Source: Clostridiales bacterium | GTDB lineage: Bacteria > Bacillota > Clostridia > Lachnospirales > Lachnospiraceae | Reading direction: 5' to 3' | Assembly: GCA_019420405.1 (NCBI GenBank) | Contig: JAHZHF010000093.1 | Coordinates: 1 to 6,639 of the forward strand | DNA length: 6,639 nucleotides | In this document: in pieces, positions 1 through 5,930 of the stretch | How positions within the stretch are numbered: the stretch's first letter is position 1 | How the letters are laid out: the number at the start of each line of letters is the position of its first letter | The notes under the pieces: model-generated | Seen by the model: the letters and a program-made list of their open reading frames with translations, nothing else | Database searches by the model: none | Told to the model about the DNA's origin: nothing | Program-made: the position numbers and the translations under genes

Positions 1-2
1 GG

Positions 3-201
3 GAAAGGGGACAGCCGGGAGATGTGACTTTGGAGGAATCCGCTGAAAATCTTAAAGGGCAAAGAGATGTTGTTAAGCGGCGCGCAGGGCTTGTCTGAGC
101 GAAGCGAGTTAACCGGAGCGCCGCTTTGCACTTAAACATCTCTTCGGCCTGTTAGATTTTCCGGATTCTGGAACGGAACATCGAACGGCTGTCCCCCTTT
201 C
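3..201. repeat. Long imperfect palindrome (about 200 bp), possible dispersed structured element
   Basis: The two halves are imperfect reverse complements over nearly the whole length. Paired blocks seen by eye are 3-17 with 186-201 (one extra C), 36-42 with 162-168, 46-52 with 154-160, 62-71 with 135-144 (10 bp perfect) and 75-83 with 118-126 (9 bp perfect). The central 34 bases include GCGAAGC (99-105), known as an unusually stable DNA mini-hairpin. No reading frame fits the element, and nothing codes between position 1 and the downstream promoter; 202-304 shows no recognisable feature. A non-autonomous MITE or REP-like repeat is the favoured reading. A structured RNA or the 3' end of an upstream transcript is the alternative. 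The palindrome is seen directly; its nature is inferred. Confidence 0.75.
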
Positions 202-304
202 ACAGAATACATATGGTCAAAACTTCGCTCCGCTTCCGGCCGTATTTAACAGAAAGTGTTATTGACTAAATAGCTGAACTGTTCCCCATTTCATTCAAGC
301 AATC

Positions 305-333
305 TTGAAGGAACCTCTCCGGTATGATACAAT
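305..333 (+). promoter_or_regulatory. Sigma-A promoter of the symporter operon
   Basis: TTGAAG (305-310) is followed after 17 bases by TACAAT (328-333), with a TGA step (325-327) giving an extended -10. Transcription would begin near 340. That leaves a short leader containing the purine-rich AAAGGAATGAAGGAA (351-365), which serves as the ribosome site for the symporter. Confidence 0.7.
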
Positions 334-390
334 TCTACAATATGTTTGTGAAAGGAATGAAGGAATATAACAATTGAACACATCTGTATT

Positions 391-507
391 ATGATTGCCA
401 TTATCATATATCTGGGCGCCATGCTTTACGTGGGCTACAGATGTTCGAAAAATAATCATGATACAACAATTTTTATCTCGGGGGAAGGAAGCTGGGCCCC
501 CTGGTAA
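391..507 (+). pseudogene. putP: Out-of-frame N-terminal piece of the PutP-type symporter
   Basis: From the ATG at 391 this frame encodes 38 residues ending at TAA (505-507). They include a hydrophobic segment and IYLGAMLYVGYRCSKNN, which matches the first transmembrane helix and following loop of PutP-family symporters. The frame continues open upstream to 361. By similarity the natural start would be 367, where ATA stands in place of ATG at a proper distance from AAAGGAA; ATG 391 has no good ribosome site. The family sequence FYLGGRKLGPLVTA continues in the other frame from about 471. One base is therefore missing near the run of five T (470-474), for example T5 instead of T6. Either this is a genuine disabling mutation, a sequencing indel, or ribosomal slippage on the T run. 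The sequence cannot decide. Confidence 0.7.
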
Positions 508-512
508 CGGCG

Positions 513-1886
513 ATGAGTGCGGAGGCCTCGGATATGAGCAGCTGGCTTCTGATGGGGCTGCCTGGTCTGGCGTACCTGACCGGCGTGGCGGATGCAGGGT
601 GGACCGCGATCGGGCTGGCGCTTGGCACTTATGTGAACTGGAAGATCGTGGCGAAGCGAATCCGCAGGTATACACAGGAAGCTGGGAATTCCATTACGCT
701 GCCGTCCTTTTTCAGCAACAGATACCGTGACAGCCGGAAGATTCTGCAGTCCATCGGCGCGGTGTTTATCGTGATCTTTTTCATCCCGTATACGGCTTCG
801 GGATTCGCGGCGTGCGGCAAGCTGTTTGCAAGCCTGTTCGGTGTGAACTATATCGTTGCGATGGTGATCAGCGCTGTGGTGATTGTCGGGTACACGGCGC
901 TGGGAGGTTTCCTCGCCGCATCAACGACTGACTTTATCCAGAGTATCATCATGTCTGTGGCACTGATTATTGTGTTTGTCTTTGGAATCAGTGTAGCGGG
1001 AGGAGTTCCGGCCGTTATTGAAAACGCGCAGTCGCTTCCCGGATACCTGACGATGACATCCACTTATGACCCTGTGACAGGGACGGCACAGAGTTATCCT
1101 GTCATTAATATTATATCCATGCTGGCATGGGGACTGGGATATTTCGGAATGCCCCATATCCTCCTCAGATTTATGGCCATCGAAGATGAGAACAAGCTGA
1201 CTCTTTCAAGAAGAGTTGCGACTGTGTGGGTAGTGATCTCTCTGACCGTAGCTGTCCTGATCGGTGTGATCGGGCTGGCCATGACAGACACAGGTGCGCT
1301 TAAGAGCCTCGTGGGTTCAGATTCTGAGACAATCATTGTGCAGATCGCGGACCTTCTGAGCAGGCACGGAATTATTCCGGCTCTTTTGGCAGGAACGATT
1401 CTTGCAGGAATTCTTGCATCCACCATGTCAACAGCAGACTCGCAGCTCCTGGCCGCATCGTCCGCTGTTTCGTCAGACCTGTTCGGTGCGGTGCTGGCAG
1501 GTAAGTCGAAGAAAAGCGGGATGGCTGCGGACAGAATTACAGTGCTTATAATTTCAATCATTGCGATGTTTATTGCAAGTGATCCGAACAGTTCCGTCTT
1601 TAATATCGTGTCCTTCGCATGGTCCGGATTCGGCGCGGTGTTCGGTCCTGTTGTTCTCTTCGCTCTGTTCTGGAGAAGGTCTAACTGGCAGGGCGCGCTG
1701 GCGGGAATGGTGTCCGGAGGCGCTATGGTATTTATATGGAAATATCTGGTACGCCCTATGGGCGGAGCATGGGATATCTATGAACTGCTTCCGGCGTTTA
1801 CAGTATCCTGTATTATGATCGTGGTCGTAAGTCTGCTCACGAAGGCACCTTCGAAAGAGATTACGGAGGAGTTTGACCGGGTATAA
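513..1886 (+). CDS. putP: Sodium/proline symporter (PutP type, SSS family), N-terminus split off by a frameshift
   Basis: PutP-family proteins are inner-membrane transporters that import L-proline with Na+. The 457 residues open at ATG 513 cover everything from the start of helix 2 onward. ASDMSSWLLMGLPG (5-18) carries the Asp and Ser equivalent to E. coli D55 and S57. STMSTADS (303-310) contains the Ser-Thr pair equivalent to S340/T341, another Na+ ligand site. GWGLGYFG-like WGLGYFGMPHILLRFM (206-221) and WSGFGAVFGPVVLF are also family hallmarks. The same frame is open back to 462 and reads FYLGGRKLGPLVTAMSAEASD, but a TGA at 459-461 blocks it further upstream. Helix 1 lies in another frame (391-507). 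Restored, the protein would be about 500 residues, the usual PutP length (502 in E. coli). ATG 513 has no ribosome site at a normal distance; the TAA of the N-terminal frame lies 5 bases upstream, so reinitiation is conceivable, but a product without helix 1 is unlikely to transport. The rest of the frame is clean, which suggests a very recent lesion or a sequencing error. Confidence 0.85.
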   Translation: MSAEASDMSSWLLMGLPGLAYLTGVADAGWTAIGLALGTYVNWKIVAKRIRRYTQEAGNSITLPSFFSNRYRDSRKILQSIGAVFIVIFFIPYTASGFAACGKLFASLFGVNYIVAMVISAVVIVGYTALGGFLAASTTDFIQSIIMSVALIIVFVFGISVAGGVPAVIENAQSLPGYLTMTSTYDPVTGTAQSYPVINIISMLAWGLGYFGMPHILLRFMAIEDENKLTLSRRVATVWVVISLTVAVLIGVIGLAMTDTGALKSLVGSDSETIIVQIADLLSRHGIIPALLAGTILAGILASTMSTADSQLLAASSAVSSDLFGAVLAGKSKKSGMAADRITVLIISIIAMFIASDPNSSVFNIVSFAWSGFGAVFGPVVLFALFWRRSNWQGALAGMVSGGAMVFIWKYLVRPMGGAWDIYELLPAFTVSCIMIVVVSLLTKAPSKEITEEFDRV

Positions 1887-1906
1887 TTAATAGGAAGGAG
1901 GGTTCA

Positions 1907-3100
1907 ATGAAAAAAATAGTTTCCAGCCTGCCATTCCGTTTACTGCTCGGAGTGGTGATAGGTATTCTTGTCGGACAGATATCCGGCATTGCAGTAATGA
2001 ATGTGGTTGTGACAGTAAAATATGTGCTGGGACAGTTCATCAATTTCTGTGTCCCGCTCATTATCATCGGATTTATCGCGCCGTCTATTACGAGACTGGG
2101 GCGGAGCGCTTCCCGTATGCTGTTTATCGCGGTGATGTGCGCGTACGTGTCGTCCGTGCTGGCGGCTCTGCTTTCGATGGCGGCCGGATATGGGATAATT
2201 CCGCATCTGTCGATTGTCTCGGAGGTGGATGGGCTAAAAGAGCTTCCGGAGGTTGTATTCCAGCTTGAGATCCCGCAGATTATGTCAGTGATGAGCGCAC
2301 TGGTTCTCTCGATCCTGCTGGGGCTTTCGGCGACGTGGACACGGGCGTCTGTCATGACGAATCTTCTCGAGGAGTTCCAGAAGATGGTGCTTCAGATTGT
2401 GACAAGGGCGGTGATCCCGCTTCTGCCTGTATTCATCGGATTTACGTTCTGTGCTCTTTCCTATGAAGGGACGATCACAAAGCAGCTTCCGGTATTTATC
2501 AAAGTGGTACTGATCGTTATGGTGGGACATTTTATTTGGATGGCAGTGCTCTACGGTGCGGCCGGGCTGTACTCGAAGAGCAATCCGCTGGATGTGGTGA
2601 AGAACTACGGCCCGGCGTATATTACGGCGGTCGGGACGATGTCCTCCGCTGCGACGCTGGCGGTCGCTCTCCGCTGTGCAAAGAAGTCAGAGCCGCCGCT
2701 CCGCGACGATATGGTTGATTTCGGTATTCCGCTGTTTGCGAATATTCATCTGTGCGGATCAGTATTGACAGAAGTGTTTTTCGTCATGACAGTATCACAA
2801 ATCCTGTACGGGGAGATGCCGTCTGTGGGGACCATGATTCTATTCTGTCTCCTGCTCGGTGTGTTCGCCATCGGGGCGCCGGGCGTGCCGGGCGGTACGG
2901 TTATGGCTTCCCTTGGGCTGATCACGGGAGTGCTCGGATTCGACGAGAGCGGTACTGCGCTGATGCTCACCATCTTCGCGCTGCAGGACAGCTTCGGAAC
3001 GGCCTGCAACATTACGGGAGACGGGGCGCTCACGATGATTCTGTCCGGCTATGCGAACAGACATAATATTGAAGAACAGAATTTGAAGGTGGAGCTGTAG
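1907..3100 (+). CDS. Dicarboxylate/amino acid:cation symporter (DAACS/SDF family), probably neutral substrate
   Basis: The 397-residue protein is a multi-spanning membrane transporter of the GltP/DctA/GltPh fold, close to the usual family length. AGGAAGGAGG (1891-1900) sits 6 bases before the ATG. Motifs in order: SSAATL (246-251) for the serine-rich tip of hairpin 1; NIHLCGS (279-285) where relatives have NMDGT; GAPGVPGG (323-330) for hairpin 2; and DSFGTACNITGD (361-372) in the last helix. In GltPh numbering the substrate-amino-group Asp394 is kept (D361), as are Asn401 (N368) and Asp405 (D372). Arg397, which holds the side-chain carboxylate of aspartate or glutamate, is Gly364. By analogy with ASCT-type transporters this argues for a neutral amino acid rather than an acidic one. 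The gene follows the PutP-type gene after 20 bases and is probably co-transcribed. The substrate is inferred only. Confidence 0.88.
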   Translation: MKKIVSSLPFRLLLGVVIGILVGQISGIAVMNVVVTVKYVLGQFINFCVPLIIIGFIAPSITRLGRSASRMLFIAVMCAYVSSVLAALLSMAAGYGIIPHLSIVSEVDGLKELPEVVFQLEIPQIMSVMSALVLSILLGLSATWTRASVMTNLLEEFQKMVLQIVTRAVIPLLPVFIGFTFCALSYEGTITKQLPVFIKVVLIVMVGHFIWMAVLYGAAGLYSKSNPLDVVKNYGPAYITAVGTMSSAATLAVALRCAKKSEPPLRDDMVDFGIPLFANIHLCGSVLTEVFFVMTVSQILYGEMPSVGTMILFCLLLGVFAIGAPGVPGGTVMASLGLITGVLGFDESGTALMLTIFALQDSFGTACNITGDGALTMILSGYANRHNIEEQNLKVEL

Positions 3101-3117
3101 TTTTACAGCTCCATTTT
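3091..3117 (+). terminator. Hairpin terminator overlapping the DAACS stop codon
   Basis: GGAGCTGTA (3091-3099) pairs perfectly with TACAGCTCC (3104-3112), a 9 bp stem with a 4-base loop, followed by ATTTTC. The TAG stop (3098-3100) lies inside the stem. The T run is short, so termination may be partial. Confidence 0.65.
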
Positions 3118-3127
3118 CAGATTGCAT

Positions 3128-3175
3128 TATTTGGATATTGTGCTGTTTAGATATTCTCTTGTTTAGATATCCCAA
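3128..3175 (+). promoter_or_regulatory. Three 16-bp phased direct repeats, candidate AraC-protein sites
   Basis: TTTGGATAT (3130-3138), TTTAGATAT (3146-3154) and TTTAGATAT (3162-3170) recur at exactly 16-base spacing. The last two extend to TGTTTAGATAT. They lie 70-115 bases before the AraC-type gene and downstream of the previous terminator, where an autoregulatory control region belongs. No strong -35/-10 pair is evident nearby, which fits an activator-dependent promoter. Binding by the neighbouring regulator is inferred. Confidence 0.5.
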
Positions 3176-3244
3176 CACCGCAAGAATGATGAAAAGAATC
3201 TGTTTCATCTCTGATATTCTGTCATGGAGAAAGGAGGAAGCGAG

Positions 3245-4114
3245 ATGGATGTTCACACGATTGATGTAATTGAAACGGTCATTGAGCATATCGAAGCGCA
3301 TCTGGATCAGCGGCTTGATCTGGAATCTGTGGCATCAAACCTGCATTATTCACGGTATCATCTGCACCGGATGTTCACGGATACGGTCGGTATGACGATC
3401 CATGATTATGTGGTACGCCGCCGACTGACAGAAGCCGCGATGCTGCTTACATTTTCGGAACGATCCATACTGGAGATCGCGCTGGTTTGCGGATATGAAA
3501 GCCAGCAGTCCTTTACAGATGCGTTTAAAGCTATGTACAAATCCCCTCCCGCAGAGTACCGGAGAAACGGAGAATTTTATCCCCTGCAGTTAAAGTTCCG
3601 TCTGAGCAGAAAAGCAGCGGAGAATGTTGTGGATAAACAGGACAGAAAAAACGTCCGTCCGGCAGCCGTCTCGGATATCCCGGGCTGGATGGAGCTGGTC
3701 CGTCTGGCAATCGACGGATATCCCCATCTGGACGAAGCGGATTACATAGGGAAGCTGCGGGCAGCCATCCGGCAGAAAAATGCGCTTGTGATGGAAAAAG
3801 GAAATCGCGTGATCGGGGTAATGGCTTTTTCCCGTGAATCCGGAACGATTGAGTTCCTGGGTGTGCATCCGCAGTATCGGAAGCAGCGTGTCCGGAAGAT
3901 TCTGCTGGATGTTCTGATGGAAGAATATCTCCCCGGGAGGGAGATCAGTATCACAACCTACCGGGAAGCTGACCGGGCGGATACCGGATACCGAAAGGAA
4001 CTGAAAGAACTGGGATTCTCAGAGAGAGAACTCCTTGTGGAGTTCGGTTATCCGACCCAGCGTTTCGTGCGTCCTCCTGAAAAACAGGAGGGCAGTGCGG
4101 GTGGACGAAAATAG
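3245..4114 (+). CDS. AraC-family HTH regulator fused to a GNAT-like domain
   Basis: The 289-residue protein begins with an AraC/XylS-type DNA-binding domain. The first helix-turn-helix is about 25-50 (LDLESVASNLHYSRYHLHRMF) and the second about 73-108 (ILEIALVCGYESQQSFTDAFK, then SPPAEYR). Residues about 136-275 resemble a GNAT acetyltransferase fold: VRPA at the start of strand 1, NRVIGVMAF, and IEFLGVHPQYR leading into the acetyl-CoA helix. The CoA-binding pattern R-x-x-G-x-G/A reads R212-K-Q-R215-V-R217, so both glycines are replaced by arginine and catalysis is doubtful. The domain may act as a ligand sensor. Start: ATG 3245 follows AAAGGAGG (3230-3237) by 7 bases, whereas an ATG at 3224 lies upstream of that site. 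The gene overlaps the MFS gene by 14 bases, so the two are almost certainly one unit and the regulator probably controls the exporter. Confidence 0.85.
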   Translation: MDVHTIDVIETVIEHIEAHLDQRLDLESVASNLHYSRYHLHRMFTDTVGMTIHDYVVRRRLTEAAMLLTFSERSILEIALVCGYESQQSFTDAFKAMYKSPPAEYRRNGEFYPLQLKFRLSRKAAENVVDKQDRKNVRPAAVSDIPGWMELVRLAIDGYPHLDEADYIGKLRAAIRQKNALVMEKGNRVIGVMAFSRESGTIEFLGVHPQYRKQRVRKILLDVLMEEYLPGREISITTYREADRADTGYRKELKELGFSERELLVEFGYPTQRFVRPPEKQEGSAGGRK

Positions 4115-5381
4115 AATACACAACGGAAATAGAATACACAAAGATACAGACAGGAACCAGTGGAAGAGGACAGCCGCTCTGTTCCTTGCAAGTCAGTGTG
4201 TCACACTGTTTGGATCAACTCTTGTTCAGATGGCTGTTGTCTGGTATGTGACGGTTAAGACGTCATCCGGGGCGTGGGTTGGAGCAGTCAGCATCTGTTC
4301 CTATCTGCCTCAGTTCCTGATTTCATTTCCGGGCGGAGCATGGGCAGATCGCTATAACCGCAAGGCTCTGATCTCAGGGGCGGATGCAATGACGGCGGGA
4401 GTTACATTTCTCATGATTCTGGCAATGCCATACATGGTGACAGACACTTTGCTGTTGATCTGTCTGCTTCTTATGTCGGCGCTTCGTTCTGTGGGAGCGG
4501 GGATACAGACTCCGGCTGTCAATGCAGTCATACCTCAGATCGTGCCAAAGGAAGAACTGATGCGCTATAACGGGATTAACGCCGCTATGCAGTCTCTGGT
4601 ACAGTTTGCTGCACCGGCAGCGGCGGGGGCACTGCTTTCGGCCGGGAGTCTGCGAGACATACTCTTTATTGATATCATTACTGCGGCAGCCGGGATCAGC
4701 ATTGTTCTCTGTCTGGCTTTTCCTGAGAAACAGGGGCAGAAGAGGAACGCCGAAGGGGAAGGAACACAGGATTCTGTGCTGTCGGATATCAGAAAGGGAA
4801 TCAGTTATGCTTTCATAAACCATGAAACCGGAAGGCTGCTGGCAGTTTGTGGCGGATTTGTTTTCCTGACCGTCCCGGCGGGATATCTGGCCGGGCTTTT
4901 AGTCAGCCGTGTGTTTGGAAGCGGGTATGAATACCTGACAGCGGTTGAAGTGACCGGATTTGCAGGAATGGTGCTCGGAGGTGTGACTGCGAATATATGC
5001 AGCAGCCTGTGCAGGCGATGGAAGAATGAAAGCGGGGATATCATTTTGTCTGCCGGGCTGGTGGTTTTCGGTGCGATGGCTGTGGGGATGAGCCTGACGG
5101 GAGATTTTATCTTATATTTGATTCAGATGTTTGTGTACGGGATTGCCCTGACGGTGATTCAGACATCAATCACAACGATGATCCAGGAAAAGACAGATCC
5201 GGACATGCAGGGAAGGGTATTCGGACTGTTGAGTGCAGTCTATTCCGGACTTATGCCGCTGGGAATGCTTGTGTTTGGGGCAATGGCGGATAAGATACCG
5301 CTCCAGTGGATTATGGCAGGGGCAGGCGCGGGGCTGGTGATGATGGGAGTGAGAGCTGTGTTTTCCGGAAAAGCAGGATGA
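4101..5381 (+). CDS. MFS efflux-type transporter (MefA-like family), GTG start
   Basis: The predicted 426-residue, roughly 12-helix membrane protein belongs to the major facilitator superfamily and resembles drug exporters of the macrolide-efflux type. Family signs are GGAWADRYNRKALI (78-91; motif A between helices 2 and 3), QTPAVNAVIPQIVPKEEL, and a C-terminal half with QGRVFGLLSAVYSGLMPLG. The start is GTG 4101: AGGAGGG (4086-4092) lies 8 bases upstream, inside the end of the AraC-GNAT gene, and no in-frame ATG occurs until well inside the first helix. Although the frame is open from 4035, that part lies within the regulator gene. The 14-base overlap suggests translational coupling. The N-terminal tail before helix 1 is polar and contains a duplicated NRIH motif. 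The substrate is unknown; export of a toxic compound sensed by the upstream regulator is the inferred role. Confidence 0.85.
   Translation: MDENRIHNGNRIHKDTDRNQWKRTAALFLASQCVTLFGSTLVQMAVVWYVTVKTSSGAWVGAVSICSYLPQFLISFPGGAWADRYNRKALISGADAMTAGVTFLMILAMPYMVTDTLLLICLLLMSALRSVGAGIQTPAVNAVIPQIVPKEELMRYNGINAAMQSLVQFAAPAAAGALLSAGSLRDILFIDIITAAAGISIVLCLAFPEKQGQKRNAEGEGTQDSVLSDIRKGISYAFINHETGRLLAVCGGFVFLTVPAGYLAGLLVSRVFGSGYEYLTAVEVTGFAGMVLGGVTANICSSLCRRWKNESGDIILSAGLVVFGAMAVGMSLTGDFILYLIQMFVYGIALTVIQTSITTMIQEKTDPDMQGRVFGLLSAVYSGLMPLGMLVFGAMADKIPLQWIMAGAGAGLVMMGVRAVFSGKAG
4110..4145 (+). repeat. 18-bp in-frame tandem duplication at the start of the MFS gene
   Basis: AATAGAATACACAA occurs at 4110-4123 and again at 4128-4141, period 18, giving NRIHNG-NRIHKD in the MFS protein. 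The first copy contains the TAG stop of the upstream AraC-GNAT gene. The period keeps the MFS frame. Confidence 0.75.
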
Positions 5382-5432
5382 AAAGTAACAGCTCAGACGC
5401 GCCATTCGGAAAACCGCAGTGACGTGCTTATT

Positions 5433-5453
5433 GCGGCTGCGCCGCTGTTTTCC
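5433..5453 (+). terminator. Possible weak terminator after the MFS gene
   Basis: GCGGC (5433-5437) and GCCGC (5441-5445) form a compact stem with a 3-base loop, followed by TGTTTTCC. CCGCA (5414-5418 region) with TGCGG (5432-5436) is a competing stem. It is the only terminator-like signal near the end of the regulator-exporter unit apart from the long hairpin that follows. Confidence 0.4.
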
Positions 5454-5466
5454 TCATATACGGACT

Positions 5467-5540
5467 TTCAGCTCATCTGAACATCAGTCGCCGGATTCTT
5501 ATGCGAGCATAAATCCGTCCCCTGATGACAGATGGCTGAA
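5467..5540. repeat. 74-base long hairpin/palindrome downstream of the MFS gene
   Basis: Five paired blocks nest almost without gaps: TTCAGC (5467-5472) with GCTGAA (5535-5540); CATCTG (5474-5479) with CAGATG (5529-5534); CATCAG (5482-5487) with CTGATG (5522-5527); CGGAT (5492-5496) with ATCCG (5513-5517); and TTATGC (5499-5504) with GCATAA (5507-5512). That is about 29 pairs with small bulges. There is no T run after it, so it is not a classic terminator. It may be an intergenic palindromic repeat, an mRNA 3' protective structure or a cruciform. Confidence 0.75.
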
Positions 5541-5564
5541 CTGTTATGATGAAATAAGTTTTAA

Positions 5565-5593
5565 TTGACACAGATATGGGCAGTGCCTATAAT
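5565..5593 (+). promoter_or_regulatory. Consensus sigma-A promoter of antitoxin RNA 1
   Basis: TTGACA (5565-5570), 17 bases, TATAAT (5588-5593): a perfect consensus on an intergenic stretch without any plus-strand gene, so it drives an RNA. The start is expected near 5600. The stretch AGTGCCTATAATATA is shared with the second antitoxin promoter at 6329-6343. Confidence 0.85.
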
Positions 5594-5599
5594 ATACTT

Positions 5600-5706
5600 A
5601 ACAAGACAACTGGGACAGATAGATGAAGCCTATCCGTTCCGGGCAAGATGTTGAATCACAAAGAGTAGTCGCTTATCCTGCCAAGATACGAGCGACTACT
5701 TTTTAC
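5600..5706 (+). ncRNA. Antitoxin-type antisense RNA 1 (about 105 nt)
   Basis: This RNA is inferred from the consensus promoter upstream and the strong terminator at 5664-5704. It runs convergently into the toxin gene on the other strand and overlaps the toxin's stop codon and 3' end, as in Firmicute type I modules such as txpA/ratA. Perfect complementarity with the toxin mRNA is limited to this 3' overlap. Two short stretches, CAAGAC (5602-5607) and GCAAGA (5643-5648), are also complementary to the loop just before the toxin ribosome site. The exact ends are estimates. Confidence 0.7.
5664..5704 (+). terminator. Terminator of antitoxin RNA 1, overlapping toxin 1 stop
   Basis: AGTAGTCGCT (5664-5673) pairs with AGCGACTACT (5691-5700), with an inner TATC/GATA stem, and is followed by TTTTT. 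The toxin stop codon on the minus strand (5696-5698) lies within the stem. On the minus strand the run after the hairpin is poor in T, so it terminates plus-strand transcription better. Confidence 0.85.
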
Positions 5707-5791
5707 GTTTATCGTAGAAACTTTTTACGAGTGTAATAATTGCAATGATCATTAATACAAATGTAAATAAGTTATCATATGTAACGTACAT
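5696..5791 (-). CDS. Holin-like type I toxin 1 (31 aa)
   Basis: The predicted peptide is MYVTYDNLFTFVLMIIAI followed by ITLVKSFYDKRKK. It has a short polar start, a single hydrophobic helix (about 8-22) and a basic KRKK tail. This is the pattern of the small membrane toxins annotated as putative holin-like toxins in Firmicutes, relatives in design of TxpA/BsrG and Fst. Such peptides insert in the cytoplasmic membrane and stop growth when overproduced. The start is ATG 5791, since AAAGGGG (minus strand 5806-5800) ends 8 bases before it; the frame is open further upstream but without a better start. It shares VTY, LFTFV and ITLV with the second toxin in this window. The family and module type are recognised; toxicity is inferred. 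Confidence 0.85.
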   Translation of the reverse strand: MYVTYDNLFTFVLMIIAIITLVKSFYDKRKK

Positions 5792-5803
5792 AAGCACCAC
5801 CCC

Positions 5804-5850
5804 TTTCGCAAGACCCCGAAATGGATGGATTCGCTCTCCCAGTTGCCTGG
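5804..5850 (-). promoter_or_regulatory. Structured leader of toxin 1 mRNA
   Basis: Two small hairpins are visible in the toxin leader on the minus strand. CCAG-GCAA-CUGG (5850-5839) has a GNRA tetraloop next to the predicted mRNA start. UUUCG/CGAAA (5821-5817 with 5808-5804) contains the AAAG of the ribosome site and an 8-base loop GGGUCUUG. Partial masking of the ribosome site is plausible. Confidence 0.45.
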
Positions 5851-5858
5851 CTAAATAT

Positions 5859-5889
5859 ATTATAAGCAGATACGAGATACGTATATACG
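5859..5889 (-). promoter_or_regulatory. Toxin 1 promoter with palindromic operator candidate
   Basis: On the minus strand TATAAT (5864-5859) would start transcription near 5852. There is no TTGACA; the -35 position falls in the perfect 10-bp palindrome CGTATATACG (5880-5889). The same ATTCGTATATACGTAT block occurs before the second toxin. Its placement over -35 fits control by a dimeric repressor or activator, most simply the XRE protein encoded next door. Confidence 0.6.
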
Positions 5890-5930
5890 AATTAGATGTT
5901 TGCAAATTATATCTTAATCTTCAATGTGAT

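Larger units (their letters stand above)
5588..5864. repeat. Inverted promoter-leader repeats bounding toxin-antitoxin cassette 1
   Basis: The plus strand from 5588 to 5621 and the minus strand from 5864 to 5831 agree at 27 of 34 positions, counted by eye. The match runs from the -10 box TATAATATA through CAACTGGGA in the leader. Antitoxin RNA and toxin mRNA therefore begin with nearly the same sequence in the same sense. Confidence 0.75.

Noticed and set aside
262..267. TTGACT as a -35 box for the symporter operon
   Set aside because: No -10 box at 16-18 bases; the TTGAAG/TACAAT pair downstream is far better.
395..730. Plus-strand frame of 111 codons over the start of the symporter
   Set aside because: A shadow of the PutP frames; no family sequence and no ribosome site.
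1094..1561. Minus-strand frame of 155 codons, and the similar one at 1861-2355
   Set aside because: Antisense shadows of transporter genes with composition typical of reversed membrane-protein codons.
3224..3244. Earlier ATG at 3224 for the AraC-GNAT gene
   Set aside because: It lies upstream of the AAAGGAGG ribosome site that fits ATG 3245, and the added residues are not part of the HTH fold.
2840..3301. Minus-strand frame of 153 codons spanning the DAACS end and the AraC start
   Set aside because: It crosses a terminator and a control region, has no recognisable domain, and opposes two well-supported genes.
4035..4100. Longer N-terminus for the MFS gene
   Set aside because: It would lie inside the regulator gene with no ribosome site; GTG 4101 has AGGAGGG at 8 bases.
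5792..5905. Longer toxin 1 reading frame to 5905
   Set aside because: It would start upstream of the predicted transcription start near 5852; ATG 5791 has a ribosome site and matches toxin 2 in length.
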